A stretch of 64,000 bases of DNA from Nodosilinea sp. FACHB-141 (GCF_014696135.1 NZ_JACJPP010000007.1:682001-746000); one strand, 5' to 3'; shown: positions 41,674 through 51,635, counted from the stretch's first letter. Numbers and translations are program-made. Notes: generated by a model not told the origin, from the sequence alone.

Positions 41674-43146
41674 TTAGTTCGCTGACGACCGACGAGTTTT
41701 GGCCGGAGAATGACAGTTGTCGCAATGTCCACACCCCCCTAAGCGCTGCGCCTCGCTGCGAAAACCAAAGGCTACGAGCAGAGCCTGCCAGCGACATTGA
41801 CGGCTGTGGAGGAATTGATGCATCTGCTGGCTGGCTGACTCCTGCGATCGCACCGGTTGCTCTGCCCGGCCAATGAGCTGGTACTGAAACGGGCTCACCC
41901 ACTCTAACTGGCCGACGCTGTGCAGCCACGATAGGGAAATGGCCCCGTGCTCAAACTGCTGGCTAATGTCGCGCACGTCTCCCTCAAGCGGAATTTGGGT
42001 CACCAGGCGCTGGGCTTTTTGCTGTAGGGCCTGGGTTTGAGCCTCAAAGAATTTCGCCCGTTGGCGATCGCCCGGCTCCAGCCAGCCCGTCGGCTCGCTC
42101 ACCAGGGTCAGGGCCTCGGCGGCGTTGCCATCGCGTCCGGCTCTTCCTACTTCCTGCACGTACTCGGTAATGGTGCAAGGAGCTTGGTAGTGGACAACCC
42201 AGCGAGTTGACTGTTTGTTAACGCCCATGCCAAAGGCCGAGGTGCAGACCACAAATTGAAGTTTGTCAGCCATCCAGTCGGCCTCAATTTGGCGGCGATC
42301 GCGGCTGCTCAACCCGGCGTGGTATGGCGCTACCCGATAGCGATCGCCCAACTGCTGGGCGATCGCCTCGCTATCTTTGCGAGTGCGCACATAGACTAAC
42401 CCCGCCTGGTTGGAGTGCTGCTGAAGGTAGCGCTTTAACACGCCCTTGCGCTGGCCCTCGCTGACCACAGCCTTCACTCGCAGATTTAAATTAGGACGGT
42501 GGGGATTAAGCCGCACCACCTGAGGCGACTGAAGCTGTAGCACCTCGCGTAAAACGGTTTGGGCCACAGGGTCGGCGGTGGCAGTAAAGGCCGCAATGGG
42601 CAGGGTGCTACCATCTGGGCGGCAGTCCAGCAGCGCTTTTCTCACCGTCCCCAAGCGGCGATAGGCGGGGCGAAAAGTTTCACCCCATTGCACCAGGCAG
42701 TGGGCTTCATCCAAAATTATGCCATTGAGCCGGAGTTTCGGTTGGCAGAGCCGTTCCCAGACGGGTGGGCTGAGCAAGGTCTCAGGCGAAACGTAGAGCA
42801 GCCGCAATTCTTGACGTTCTAGCGCCCTGAGGGTGCGGTGGCGAACGGGCGGTGGCAGCTGACTGTGGAGGGTGGCAGCGGGCAGGGCTTTGTCGTGCAG
42901 CTCTTGCACCTGGTTTTCCATGAGCGCTACCAGGGGCGAAACCACCAGCGTCAGGCCCGACTGCAGCAGCGCCGGTAATTGAAAGCAAACCGATTTTCCG
43001 CCACCGGTGGGCAGCACGACCAAAATATCTTGACGATTGAGCAATGCCTTGACGATCGCATCTTGGGGTGGGCGAAAGTCGCTATAGCCCCAAATCTGCT
43101 GAAACGCCTGGAGCACCCTGGCCCAGGCCACGGACTGTTCTGCCAT
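41674..43146 (-). CDS. recQ: ATP-dependent DNA helicase RecQ, short form
   Basis: A 490-residue superfamily 2 helicase. Motif 0/I includes FRPPQDAIV and Walker A TGGGKS (residues 47-52); the DEAH box is ILDEAHCLVQWG; motif VI is YVQEVGRAGRDG. The aromatic-rich loop FRPAYRRLG is between II and III. A C-terminal Cys cluster (GGCGHCDNCH, plus CRWQ) gives the zinc-binding region. The winged-helix part is short and there is no HRDC domain, so it is compact compared with E. coli RecQ. I start at ATG 43146, two codons inside a GTG. Confidence 0.92.
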   Translation of the reverse strand: MAEQSVAWARVLQAFQQIWGYSDFRPPQDAIVKALLNRQDILVVLPTGGGKSVCFQLPALLQSGLTLVVSPLVALMENQVQELHDKALPAATLHSQLPPPVRHRTLRALERQELRLLYVSPETLLSPPVWERLCQPKLRLNGIILDEAHCLVQWGETFRPAYRRLGTVRKALLDCRPDGSTLPIAAFTATADPVAQTVLREVLQLQSPQVVRLNPHRPNLNLRVKAVVSEGQRKGVLKRYLQQHSNQAGLVYVRTRKDSEAIAQQLGDRYRVAPYHAGLSSRDRRQIEADWMADKLQFVVCTSAFGMGVNKQSTRWVVHYQAPCTITEYVQEVGRAGRDGNAAEALTLVSEPTGWLEPGDRQRAKFFEAQTQALQQKAQRLVTQIPLEGDVRDISQQFEHGAISLSWLHSVGQLEWVSPFQYQLIGRAEQPVRSQESASQQMHQFLHSRQCRWQALLVAFGFRSEAQRLGGCGHCDNCHSPAKTRRSSAN

Positions 43147-43223
43147 CGCCACACCCTAAATCGTGCCTTCAGGATGCCCAGCTCAGCCCCACGATTTAGC
43201 CTACAGTTGGCAGCCTGCATACA

Positions 43224-43259
43224 AGAAAGGGGATCGAGCCTAAACACGATCCCCTTTCT
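43224..43259 (-). terminator. Terminator after the outer-membrane-protein gene
   Basis: The 13-bp perfect stem AGAAAGGGGATCG / CGATCCCCTTTCT has a 10-nt loop. On the minus strand it is followed by TTGTAT, a weak T tract. It lies between the barrel-like gene and recQ. Confidence 0.7.
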
Positions 43260-43316
43260 ATAAATGGCTACCTTTGCCTTAGAGGGCATTGGCAAACGGG
43301 TGATTTATCCCCAGTT

Positions 43317-44144
43317 CTATTCAAAGATGAAGGGGAAGTTGTAGCCTACGCCCAGGGAGATGCCCAGGGCAAAGCCGCTGGTGACTCGGAAGTTGCCCAC
43401 GGCGTTAAAGGTAAAGTCGCGGGAGATGGGTACGTCGGCCCCGGCGTTGATCAGCAGACCCACATCGCCACTGGTGGGAATGTCGACCCCAGCCCCAACG
43501 TAGGGCTGAGCGCGGAACCCCTCGTAGCTCAAGGTGCTGAAGTTGTAGGTCACCGGAATGGTGAAGCTCGACCGGTTATTGGTGATGGTAGCCCCAGGCC
43601 GCACCGAGAATCGGGGCCCAAGGGAAATTTTGCTGATGACGTTGAAACCAAAGCTAGACAGCCCACTGTCGCTGCGATTGCCGATGCCGATGTTGCCACC
43701 CACGCCCAGGTAAGCAGGGCTGATCTCGTAGGCCGGGCGAGTGGTGCCCTGGGCCAGATCGATAGAATCGTTGGCGGTGGGAGCGGCCTCAATGGTGGCC
43801 GCCGTCAGAGCCGACTCAATACCAGTGGTGTCGAACGAACCTTGATCAGCGGTAAGCGACTCAGCCTCGGGCAAAGCGAGCAGGCTGGCATCAGACTCCG
43901 CTGGCTCCACCGGGGCGATCGCTTCAACGACGGGCGCTTCAGCCGCTGCAGGCACTTCAGCGGTGGTGGCTTCGTCAGCTACAACAGGTTCAGTGGTTGC
44001 TTCAGTAGAGCTTTCGACTGCTTCAGCTAAGGTATTTTGGGTCGGCTCTAGCTCGGCCAGGTGGTTGTGGGCCAGGGCTGGGGCAGCCATACCGGCTACG
44101 GCCGCCAAGCTGAGAGCCAGAGAAACTTGCTTTAGATACGCCAT
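43317..44144 (-). CDS. Outer-membrane beta-barrel-like protein with acidic linker
   Basis: I start at ATG 44144 (275 residues). Residues 1-25 are a signal peptide (LSLALSLAAVAGMAAPALAHN). Residues about 30-125 are a low-complexity linker rich in Ala, Glu, Pro, Val and Thr. From about 135 on, alternating hydrophobic/Gly-rich strands (LGVGGNIGIGNRSDSGL, FGFNVISKISLGPRFSVRPG, ALGISLGVGYNFPFIFE) look like an eight-to-ten-strand barrel. The C-terminal aromatic end suits BAM insertion. Family unknown to me; likely a cyanobacterial surface or outer membrane protein. Confidence 0.7.
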   Translation of the reverse strand: MAYLKQVSLALSLAAVAGMAAPALAHNHLAELEPTQNTLAEAVESSTEATTEPVVADEATTAEVPAAAEAPVVEAIAPVEPAESDASLLALPEAESLTADQGSFDTTGIESALTAATIEAAPTANDSIDLAQGTTRPAYEISPAYLGVGGNIGIGNRSDSGLSSFGFNVISKISLGPRFSVRPGATITNNRSSFTIPVTYNFSTLSYEGFRAQPYVGAGVDIPTSGDVGLLINAGADVPISRDFTFNAVGNFRVTSGFALGISLGVGYNFPFIFE

Positions 44145-44436
44145 GATTCGTTCACTCCTCAGATTTTTAACAATCAAGTCTCATTGGCTAAATGCCAACG
44201 ATTAATCGCTCTTGAAATCGCAATGTCGTAGTGAGATTCAGGAAAGTTAAAACTATTCCATCGCTACAGATTCACACACCACATGTGCCTCTGAAATTGG
44301 CTGAATTGTACCATCTTCAGCCTAGGGGCGAGGCTATGTTAACAACATTCTGCACCTACTTTGGATAGGCGCGACTCTACATTAGGGCAGATCAATATCG
44401 AAGGGTGACTAGCATTTTGGAACATTTGCCCTAACC

Positions 44437-45372
44437 CTATGGACTGACCATGTGCTGAACTATGAGACTAGCCAACCGAGGTAAAATTTGTCGGTTTTTG
44501 CTGTGCACAGAGCTTTCGATAAAAGTTACTAGCAAACCAGGTTCGCCGCTGGGTAGCTCAAAGTAGGCGGCGTCGTGGCGCACCTTGCTGGTATACCCCG
44601 CCTTTGAATAGAGCCGAGTGCCCCGAGGTAGGCCTTCCCCCAAAAAGCCGGTGAACTGGTCTTCTTCACCGGGTGCTGGCGGGGCAGTGGGTTGATGGCG
44701 TGCCAGCAGAGAGAGCATGGTCTGCGATCGCGCCGCCGACACCGCTACTCCGCCAGCAATGCTGTGAATCAACCGGGCTATGGCGTCGGTGGTGAGCCGA
44801 TTGCGATTCTCGTAGTGCTCGCCCACAAAAGCCCGCTCGCGACCGTAGGGTCCATCGCCCCAGGGCTTTTGATTCATGTTTACCCCAACCAACTCAGGCC
44901 ACGGCAACGACTGAAAGAAGCGGTTGATAATGTTGCGCTGGTAACACCAGGTTTCAAAGGGGCCAGGGGGCAGCTCCGGGCCACTGGTGGTGCCGCTTAG
45001 CAGATCGACAACTAGAGAAGTCGCGTCATTGCTAGAGTCTACAATCATGTCCTTTAGCGCCCGATCTAGCTCCGCCGATGGTGAAATCATTCCCTGCTCC
45101 ACCCACTCATGGGCGGCTACCAAGTAAAACAGCTTCACCACGCTGGCTGGGTAAATCAGCTCAACTCCTCGATAACTGGCCCCCTGAGGGCGGTGTTGCC
45201 AAAAATCATCGGCACTCAAAGCCCCGCCAGTATTGACGATGTAGGGTGGGTCATAGACCACCCAGGTCACGGCAATTTGAGTAGGCGTCAACGCAAACTC
45301 AGCCCGCACCTGCTCTAATACCTGTTCTAAGGTCGCTTGCAGGTCAGGATCGGGGGCGAAAAATGTCGTCAT
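44437..45372 (-). CDS. Class A beta-lactamase-related serine hydrolase
   Basis: The 311-residue serine hydrolase fold shows SxxK at S77-K80 (YPASVVKLFYL), SDN-like SSNDATS and a KTG-equivalent SKAG (LYSKAGYTSKV). No signal peptide is seen, which makes a true secreted beta-lactamase unlikely. Such cyanobacterial proteins are usually of unknown substrate, perhaps a peptidase or esterase. Its 5' end is divergent from the dienelactone hydrolase gene. Confidence 0.85.
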   Translation of the reverse strand: MTTFFAPDPDLQATLEQVLEQVRAEFALTPTQIAVTWVVYDPPYIVNTGGALSADDFWQHRPQGASYRGVELIYPASVVKLFYLVAAHEWVEQGMISPSAELDRALKDMIVDSSNDATSLVVDLLSGTTSGPELPPGPFETWCYQRNIINRFFQSLPWPELVGVNMNQKPWGDGPYGRERAFVGEHYENRNRLTTDAIARLIHSIAGGVAVSAARSQTMLSLLARHQPTAPPAPGEEDQFTGFLGEGLPRGTRLYSKAGYTSKVRHDAAYFELPSGEPGLLVTFIESSVHSKNRQILPRLASLIVQHMVSP

Positions 45373-45564
45373 GCCAGTGCTTGTGTTCTGGGTAACCGCT
45401 TGTTGATTAAATCATCCTTCACCATAGCGGTGGATGGGTGCGGGGGTGGATGGGTACGAGGGCGGAGTGGATTGGTGGGCATGCCGGATCGTCTATGCCC
45501 TAATCCTTACCCTTCTCAAATTCGTCCTGGCTCAGTATATAGATCGTTCTGTTGGAGGTTGGTG

Positions 45565-46320
45565 GTGCAAATCAAACGCCGTGAGGTGGGGTTGACTGTA
45601 GACGACAGCCTGATGCGGCTTTATGTGGTGGAGCCTGTTGTTTCTGGCCAATATCCCGGCATTTTGTTCTACTCAGACATTTACCAACTGGGAGGGCCAA
45701 TTCTGCGTTTAGCCGATCGCCTAGCTGGATATGGCTACGTGGTGGCAGCTCCAGAGATCTTTCATCGACTAGAGCCTATTGGCACTGTGATTGAACCGAA
45801 TGACTTGGGTCGCCTGCGGGGCAACGACGCCGCCAGTCGCACGGAGGTGGCTCAATACGACGCCGATGCAGCGGCAGCGCTGCACTGGCTTCAGACCTCG
45901 GACACCGTCGCCCCCGGTCAGCTCGGGACGGTGGGCTTTTGCATTGGTGGCCATTTGTCCTGTCGCGCGGCGCTAAACCCTATCGTTAAGGCGGCGGTGT
46001 GCTGCTATCCAACTGGCATTCACAGCGGCAAGCTCGGGAAAGACAGAGCCAACACCCTAGAGCGTCTGAGCGAAATTAACGCCCATCTGCTGCTGGTCTT
46101 TGGGGATCAAGATCCTCACGTGCCCGCTGAGGGTCGCGATACGATTCTCAATGCCCTGACCACCGCCAGTGTTGACCATAAAACCCTGATCTACCTGGCC
46201 AACCACACCTTCATGCGCGACGATGGCTACCGCTATGACCCTGCCGCCACTGACGCGGCCTGGGCGGAGGTGGTAACCTTTTTGGCCCACGGTTTTGGCA
46301 CCGCTGCGCCACATTCTTGA
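45565..46320 (+). CDS. Dienelactone hydrolase family protein
   Basis: The 251-residue alpha/beta hydrolase has a Cys nucleophile at about residue 126 in VGFCIGGHLSC, Asp in FGDQDPHVPAEG and His in NHTFMRDDGYRYD. It hydrolyses dienelactones or related esters; the natural substrate here is unknown. The frame opens at 45337, but I choose GTG 45565, since GGAGG lies 6 nt upstream and the protein aligns with the family from there. Confidence 0.9.
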   Translation: MQIKRREVGLTVDDSLMRLYVVEPVVSGQYPGILFYSDIYQLGGPILRLADRLAGYGYVVAAPEIFHRLEPIGTVIEPNDLGRLRGNDAASRTEVAQYDADAAAALHWLQTSDTVAPGQLGTVGFCIGGHLSCRAALNPIVKAAVCCYPTGIHSGKLGKDRANTLERLSEINAHLLLVFGDQDPHVPAEGRDTILNALTTASVDHKTLIYLANHTFMRDDGYRYDPAATDAAWAEVVTFLAHGFGTAAPHS

Positions 46321-46581
46321 GGGCCTGGGTATGTTAGGCCATGGCCAGGGGGCGGGCATTCTGTGCAAATCGCAACTTTCTGTCCTACGACCTAAGGTAT
46401 ACGGTTAGAGTAAGAGGTGTTTAGCGGGTTCACTAATACCTCGGTGAGAGGGTTTTGCGGGGAAGGGTTTCCCTTTCGATTTGCCGCTTTTAGACGATTG
46501 AGCCTGCACAATCCCTCAACTTATCTAGGCGGCTGACTGCGCCCATTGTTTTCCCATCTGCCACGCTTGAATAGGGTTCCC

Positions 46582-49149
46582 ATGGCACCTCAGATCGATG
46601 GCCTTTCCGGGCCGGTCTTCAACCAACGCAGCATGATTACCGCGCTGTCTCTGGCTAACCAAACCAGTTCTCTTACCAACCGGGTGCGCGATCTGCCCAC
46701 CCCACAGTTCATCAGTCTGCTCGACCAAATCACGGCAGAGTTTGAGCATTTTCTGCGCGCCATCGACATGATCAACAACGAGTCGTTGGAGGTTATGCTG
46801 GAGCAGATTTTGGAGGCGTTTACCCTCAAGATCGGCCAAATTCTTCAGGCTGAGCGCACCACTATCTTCATGGTGGATCAGGAAAAGCAGGAGCTGTGGT
46901 CGAAGATTGCCCAGGGAGATGGGGAGCGATCGCTCGAAATTCGCGTGCCTATGGGCAAAGGCATTTCGGGCCACGTGGCTACCCATGTGCTGCCGCTGAA
47001 TATCCCCGACGCCTACGCGGACGATCGCTTCGACCCCACCCACGACAAAAAGACCGGCTACCGCACCCGCAGCATTCTCTGCATGCCGGTACTCAGCAAA
47101 AAGACCGACAACATTGTGGCGGTGGTGCAGCTGCTCAACAAGCTCAACCATGCTCCCTTCGACGAGCAAGACGAGCGCCACTTTAAAGAGTTTGCCGAGT
47201 CCCTGGGGGTGATTCTCGAAAGTTGTAACTCGTTCTACATCGCCGCCCGCAACCAGAAAGGCGTAGCCGCTTTGCTGAAGGCAATCTCGTCGCTAGAGCA
47301 GAGTTTGGATCTGGAGAAAACCCTGCAGTCGGTGATGGGAGAAGCCCGTCAGCTTATGCAGGCCGATCGCAGCACCCTGTGGCTGATCGACGATGAGAGC
47401 GGCGATCTGTGGTCAAAGGTGAAGTCGGGCGACGGCAAATCGCTGGTGGAGCTACGCATTCCTATCAATAGCGGCATTGTGGGCCACGTAGCCACCACGG
47501 GCGAGGTGCTCAACATCCCTGATGCCTACCAAGATCCGCGCTTTAACCCCGATGCTGACAAGCGCACCGGCTACCGCACCCGTAACATCCTCTGCATGCC
47601 CGTGTTTGATTCGGGCGGCAAGCTGATCGCCGTCACCCAGCTGATCAACAAGGCCCAGGGCACCTTCACCACCTCCGACGAAGCCTTCATGCGGGCCTTC
47701 AACATTCAGGCGGGTGTCGCCCTAGAGAACGCCAAGCTGTTTGAGAGCGTCTTGGTCGAAAAACAGTACCAAAAAGACATTCTGCAAAGCCTCTCCGATG
47801 CGGTTATTTCTACCGATATGGAGGGGCGAATCATCACCATTAACGATGCCGCCCTACAGCTAATTGGCTGCCCCGAGGACACTGACCATAGCCGCACCAT
47901 TCGCGATCGCTGGTGCGCTGCCCTGCTCCACCGCCCGGTGTGGGAGGCGATCCCCATTGAGAGCCTGCGGTTTCGCCTCGAAGACAGCCTCGGCCAAGGA
48001 GCGCGCCACTACGTGCCAGAGCAGAGTTTGCGGGTGGCGATCGCCCCTGGTCCCGGCACTGAGCTAGACCCGATCTCAACGCTGGCTCTGCCCGACAGCG
48101 ACAATCCTGCCCTCTACCGACCTTGGGGCGATCCGGCCGCAACCCCGGTACCCCAAGAGGTGGTGCAGATTTTCGAGCGCAGCATCAATCTCACCGTTAA
48201 TCCCTTGACTAACCCCGAGGGCGGCGTGCTGGGCGGCCTGCTCGTGCTCGAAGACATCAGCCAAGAAAAGCGGATGAAGAGCACTCTCTACCGCTACATG
48301 ACCCCCGGTGTTGCCGAGCGGGTCATGGCCCTGGGCGACGATCTGCTGATGAAAGGCGAGCGCAAAGATGTCACCGTGCTCTTCTCCGATATTCGCGGCT
48401 ACACCACCCTGACCGAAGACCTGGAAGCCGACAAAGTCGTCGAAATGCTCAACGCCTACTTCGAAACCATGGTGGAGTCGGTGTTCCATTTCGAGGGCAC
48501 CCTCGATAAGTTCATTGGCGACGCGCTGATGGCGGTATTTGGTGCGCCTTTGCCCCTAACTAACCACGCCTGGGCTGCTGTGCAAAGCGCCCTCGACATG
48601 CGGCGACGGCTGGCCAAGTTTAACAACGAGCGCGGTGCCCTAGGGCAACCCAAAATTCGCATTGGCATTGGCGTCAGCTCCGGCGAAGTTGTCTCGGGCA
48701 ACATTGGCTCCCAGCGCAAAATGGAGTACACCGTGATCGGTGACGGGGTCAATCTCAGCTCCCGCTTAGAGGGGGTGACCAAGGAGTATGGCTGCGACAT
48801 TGTGATCAGCGAGTACACCTATGCCCTCTGCGCCGACAGAATTTGGGCCCGCGAGCTAGACCGCACCCAGGTTAAGGGCAAACAGCGCGCCGTTGGTATC
48901 TACGAACTCATCGACCAGCGCGATGCCCCGCTCACCGCCGATACCGAAGCCTTTCTCGACCTCTATGCCCAGGCCCGCAGCGCCTATACGGCTATGCAGT
49001 TTGAGCAAGCGCTGCGCCTATTTGAGCAGGCCCAGCAGATGCGTCCTAAGGACAAAGCCGTGACTGTGCACCTGAGCCGCGCCCGGCAATACCTAATGCA
49101 GCCGCCCCCCGAAGACTGGGATGGGGTCTATGTCATGACGACAAAGTAG
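46582..49149 (+). CDS. Adenylate cyclase with two GAF domains and PAS (CyaB1/CyaB2-like)
   Basis: The 855-residue multi-domain cyclase makes cAMP. GAF-A is about residues 67-215 and GAF-B about 240-395, each with an NKFDE-type motif (NKLNHAPFDEQDE; NKAQGTFTTSDE) that marks cyclic-nucleotide-binding GAFs. A PAS domain follows at about 405-560. The class III catalytic domain is about 596-780: FSDIRGYTTL and the substrate-recognition Lys in KFIGDALMAVFG. A Thr in EYTVIGDGVNLSSR suits adenine specificity, and a short TPR-like tail follows. Architecture and length match Anabaena CyaB1 (as I recall, 859 residues). The start is ATG 46582, 12 codons inside a longer TTG frame. Confidence 0.92.
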   Translation: MAPQIDGLSGPVFNQRSMITALSLANQTSSLTNRVRDLPTPQFISLLDQITAEFEHFLRAIDMINNESLEVMLEQILEAFTLKIGQILQAERTTIFMVDQEKQELWSKIAQGDGERSLEIRVPMGKGISGHVATHVLPLNIPDAYADDRFDPTHDKKTGYRTRSILCMPVLSKKTDNIVAVVQLLNKLNHAPFDEQDERHFKEFAESLGVILESCNSFYIAARNQKGVAALLKAISSLEQSLDLEKTLQSVMGEARQLMQADRSTLWLIDDESGDLWSKVKSGDGKSLVELRIPINSGIVGHVATTGEVLNIPDAYQDPRFNPDADKRTGYRTRNILCMPVFDSGGKLIAVTQLINKAQGTFTTSDEAFMRAFNIQAGVALENAKLFESVLVEKQYQKDILQSLSDAVISTDMEGRIITINDAALQLIGCPEDTDHSRTIRDRWCAALLHRPVWEAIPIESLRFRLEDSLGQGARHYVPEQSLRVAIAPGPGTELDPISTLALPDSDNPALYRPWGDPAATPVPQEVVQIFERSINLTVNPLTNPEGGVLGGLLVLEDISQEKRMKSTLYRYMTPGVAERVMALGDDLLMKGERKDVTVLFSDIRGYTTLTEDLEADKVVEMLNAYFETMVESVFHFEGTLDKFIGDALMAVFGAPLPLTNHAWAAVQSALDMRRRLAKFNNERGALGQPKIRIGIGVSSGEVVSGNIGSQRKMEYTVIGDGVNLSSRLEGVTKEYGCDIVISEYTYALCADRIWARELDRTQVKGKQRAVGIYELIDQRDAPLTADTEAFLDLYAQARSAYTAMQFEQALRLFEQAQQMRPKDKAVTVHLSRARQYLMQPPPEDWDGVYVMTTK

Positions 49150-49155
49150 CGAACA

Positions 49156-49217
49156 GGCCGTCGGTGCATCGGTTTGAGCCATGGTAGAACCAGGGCCAAA
49201 CCGATGCACCGACGGCC
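49156..49217. repeat. 62-bp near-perfect palindrome, possible terminator or hairpin
   Basis: The outer arms 49156-49176 and 49197-49217 are perfect over 21 bp. Inward, AGCCATGGT (49177-49185) pairs with ACCAGGGC (49189-49196) except for one mismatch and one bulge, leaving a 3-nt loop (AGA). It starts 6 bp after the cyclase stop. No T-tract follows. Confidence 0.85.
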
Positions 49218-49344
49218 ATCACCCGGCATCTGACTCAGCCCATCTATGGGAGCCTATCTATCGAAGAAGGAGCAAACCCGGTAGGATGGGGGTTGTGTTC
49301 AAAACGAACACTTTTAGGTCGTTCTGTCGCCGATGAGCCCACGC

Positions 49345-50289
49345 ATGTCTCTGTTCGACTGGTTTGCCAATCGCCGTAAGTCAGGTCCCATTAGCGAAGA
49401 CCGCCAGGAGCGAGAAATTGCCGATGGTCTCTGGACGAAGTGTGAGCACTGCGACGTCCTCACCTACACCAAAGATTTGCGCACCAACCAGTGGGTCTGT
49501 AGCGACTGTGGTCACCACCACCGCATCTTCAGCGACGAGCGCATTCGCCAGCTAATCGACGCTAACACCTGGCAGCCCCTCGACACCCACATTCAGCCTC
49601 AAGATCCGCTCAAGTTTAAGGATCGCAAGGGCTACGGCGATCGCCTGCGCGATACCCAGGCCAAAACCAAACTCACCGACGCTGTGCAAACCGGCCTAGG
49701 CGAGCTAGATGGCCTGCCCGTCGCCCTCGGCGTCATGGACTTTCGCTTTATGGGCGGCAGCATGGGCTCGGTAGTCGGCGAAAAACTCACCCGCATGATC
49801 GAGCGCGGCACCGCCACTAACCGACCGGTGATCATCGTCTGTGCCTCCGGTGGAGCCCGTATGCAGGAGGGCATGCTTAGCCTGATGCAGATGGCCAAAA
49901 TTTCGGGCGCGCTCCAGCAGCACCAGGCCGCTAAACTGCTCTACATGCCGGTGCTCACCCACCCCACCACTGGGGGCGTCACCGCCAGCTTTGCCATGCT
50001 GGGCGACATCATTTTGGCTGAGCCTAAGGCCACCATCGGCTTTGCCGGTCGCCGCGTCGTCGAGCAAACCCTGCGTGAAAAACTGCCCGACAATTTTCAA
50101 ACTGCCGAATACCTGCGCGAACACGGCTTTGTCGACTCGATTGTGCCGCGCACCCAGCTCAAGCAGACCTTGGCTCAGTTGATTCGTCTGCACCAGCCGG
50201 TTGCTGCCCCCGCTGCTGTTGAGAACCATACCCCCTGGACCAATGGCCTCAATGCCGCAGAGCCAACCCATATTGGCGTCGATTTATAA
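49345..50289 (+). CDS. accD: Acetyl-CoA carboxylase carboxyltransferase subunit beta
   Basis: AccD transfers the carboxyl group from biotin to acetyl-CoA with AccA, the first step of fatty acid synthesis. The 314-residue product has an N-terminal four-Cys zinc finger (C33, C36, C52 and C55), then [24 protein letters not shown] and [18 protein letters not shown] of the crotonase-type oxyanion site. I start at ATG 49345, giving [12 protein letters not shown], the usual cyanobacterial N-terminus; the frame opens four codons earlier. Confidence 0.95.
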   Translation: MSLFDWFANRRKSGPISEDRQEREIADGLWTKCEHCDVLTYTKDLRTNQWVCSDCGHHHRIFSDERIRQLIDANTWQPLDTHIQPQDPLKFKDRKGYGDRLRDTQAKTKLTDAVQTGLGELDGLPVALGVMDFRFMGGSMGSVVGEKLTRMIERGTATNRPVIIVCASGGARMQEGMLSLMQMAKISGALQQHQAAKLLYMPVLTHPTTGGVTASFAMLGDIILAEPKATIGFAGRRVVEQTLREKLPDNFQTAEYLREHGFVDSIVPRTQLKQTLAQLIRLHQPVAAPAAVENHTPWTNGLNAAEPTHIGVDL

Positions 50290-50488
50290 CGGCGAGCATT
50301 GGGAATGGCCCCCTTCGGTGGCATGATAGACATTACGTGAATAATTTAATGGGGAAAACTCCGTTGAATTACATCTAAATCCAAGCCCAGGCGTGGAGTT
50401 TTGCCTGATGGAAAACTTCAGAACCTGAGTTGGACTTAACATAGCTGTGTTGATTTCATACCCAAGCCCTATACATTCGAGGAGAACC

Positions 50489-50995
50489 ATGTTGAAGAGA
50501 TGCATTTGGCTAGTTGCGGTCGCACTCTTCTTTGTCAGCCACCTGGTCATGGGAGACGCTGTCGCGGCTGAGCTAGATGAAGCCACCCGCACCGTACAGC
50601 TCAATCCCGATGGAGACACCTATGTGTTGTCTCTGGAGCAGGTGACCCGTGGCCGTCGCCAGTTTAACTACGCCTGTGGCACCTGCCACGTCGGGGGGAT
50701 TACCAAAACCAACCCCACCGTTGGCCTCGATCCGGACTCCCTAGCCGGTTCCTTGCCTCCCCGCGATAACCTTGAATCCCTGGTGGCCTACCTGAAAGAG
50801 CCGATGACCTACGACGGTCTGACCGATATTTCTCAGGTACACCCCAGCAAAAAGAGTGCTGATATCTTCCCCAAAATGCGTAGTTTGACCGAGGAAGATC
50901 TCGTGGCGATTTCAGGCCATATTCTGCTTCAGCCCAAGGTGATTGGCGACATGTGGGGAGCTGGCAAAACCCGCTTCTCTGCTCCTCAAGTCTAG
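50489..50995 (+). CDS. psbV: Photosystem II extrinsic cytochrome c-550
   Basis: The 168-residue lumenal haem protein stabilises the oxygen-evolving Mn4Ca cluster. Residues 1-27 are the signal peptide (LVAVALFFVSHLVMGDAVAA). The haem motif is C63-G-T-C-H67 in YACGTCHVGG. The remaining PsbV landmarks are TKTNPTVGLDPDSLAGSLPP, SLVAYLKEPMTYDGLTDISQ and DMWGAGKTRFSAPQV. I place the start at ATG 50489, with GAGGAG 4-5 nt upstream. The gene appears monocistronic. Confidence 0.95.
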   Translation: MLKRCIWLVAVALFFVSHLVMGDAVAAELDEATRTVQLNPDGDTYVLSLEQVTRGRRQFNYACGTCHVGGITKTNPTVGLDPDSLAGSLPPRDNLESLVAYLKEPMTYDGLTDISQVHPSKKSADIFPKMRSLTEEDLVAISGHILLQPKVIGDMWGAGKTRFSAPQV

Positions 50996-51156
50996 GGACA
51001 GTTAGTTTGCTTGGGGTCTCTTCCCATCGTTTTGATGGATCAAACTCTGGAGATTGCACCTGAAATTTCTGTCCGCAGGGTTTCGCAGGTGTTAGAGACG
51101 GCAATTACTCCAGTGCTGAGGCCCCAAGTGACCACGCAAAGCAGGTAATATGCCAT

Positions 51157-51180
51157 AGGAAGGCTGTTCAACAGCCTCCT
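51157..51180. promoter_or_regulatory. Inverted repeat upstream of petE
   Basis: AGGCTGTT and AACAGCCT flank a single central base (51161-51177), with outer AGGA/TCCT pairs (one bulge). It lies about 40 bp before petE and 160 bp after psbV, so it may be an operator or a weak terminator. Nothing decides between these. Confidence 0.35.
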
Positions 51181-51218
51181 GACTGATTGAACTAGAGATA
51201 CGAGCTTTAGAGGTAGTT

Positions 51219-51635
51219 ATGCAACGTGTATTTCGCGCCGCCCAGCGTTTGGGCTTGGTTATTCTGTCTGCTCTGTTAGTAGTGGGTACTCTCACCCTGG
51301 CCTCTGCCCCCGCTGCGGCCACCAACTACGACGTAAAAATGGGTTCCGATGCAGGTCTGCTGGTGTTTGAACCTAGCACCGTCACCGTTAAGCCTGGCGA
51401 CACCGTGACCTGGGTTAACAACAAAATGGCCCCCCACAACGTCGTGTTTGATGCTGCTGGTGTGCCCGGCGACAAGGCTCTGGCCGACAGCATTTCCCAC
51501 ACTCAGCTGACCTTTGCCCCCGGCGAAAACTACGCCACCACCTTTACCAGCGACATGCCTGCTGGTACCTACACCTACTACTGCGCTCCCCACCGTGGAG
51601 CTGGCATGGTAGCCAAGGTTATTCTAGAGAACTAG
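51219..51635 (+). CDS. petE: Plastocyanin
   Basis: The 138-residue copper protein carries electrons from cytochrome b6f to photosystem I in the thylakoid lumen. Residues about 1-34 are the signal peptide, and the mature chain begins near TNYDVKMGS. The copper ligands are His in MAPHNVVFD, Cys in YYCAPHRG, the second His two residues after it, and Met in GAGMVAKV. The PHNV and YYCxPHxGxGM signatures are intact. A terminator follows at 51684-51714. Confidence 0.96.
   Translation: MQRVFRAAQRLGLVILSALLVVGTLTLASAPAAATNYDVKMGSDAGLLVFEPSTVTVKPGDTVTWVNNKMAPHNVVFDAAGVPGDKALADSISHTQLTFAPGENYATTFTSDMPAGTYTYYCAPHRGAGMVAKVILEN

Noticed and set aside
41601-41876. 91-residue plus-strand frame between the radical SAM gene and recQ
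   Set aside because: It overlaps the 3' end of recQ on the opposite strand, and its composition is not protein-like.
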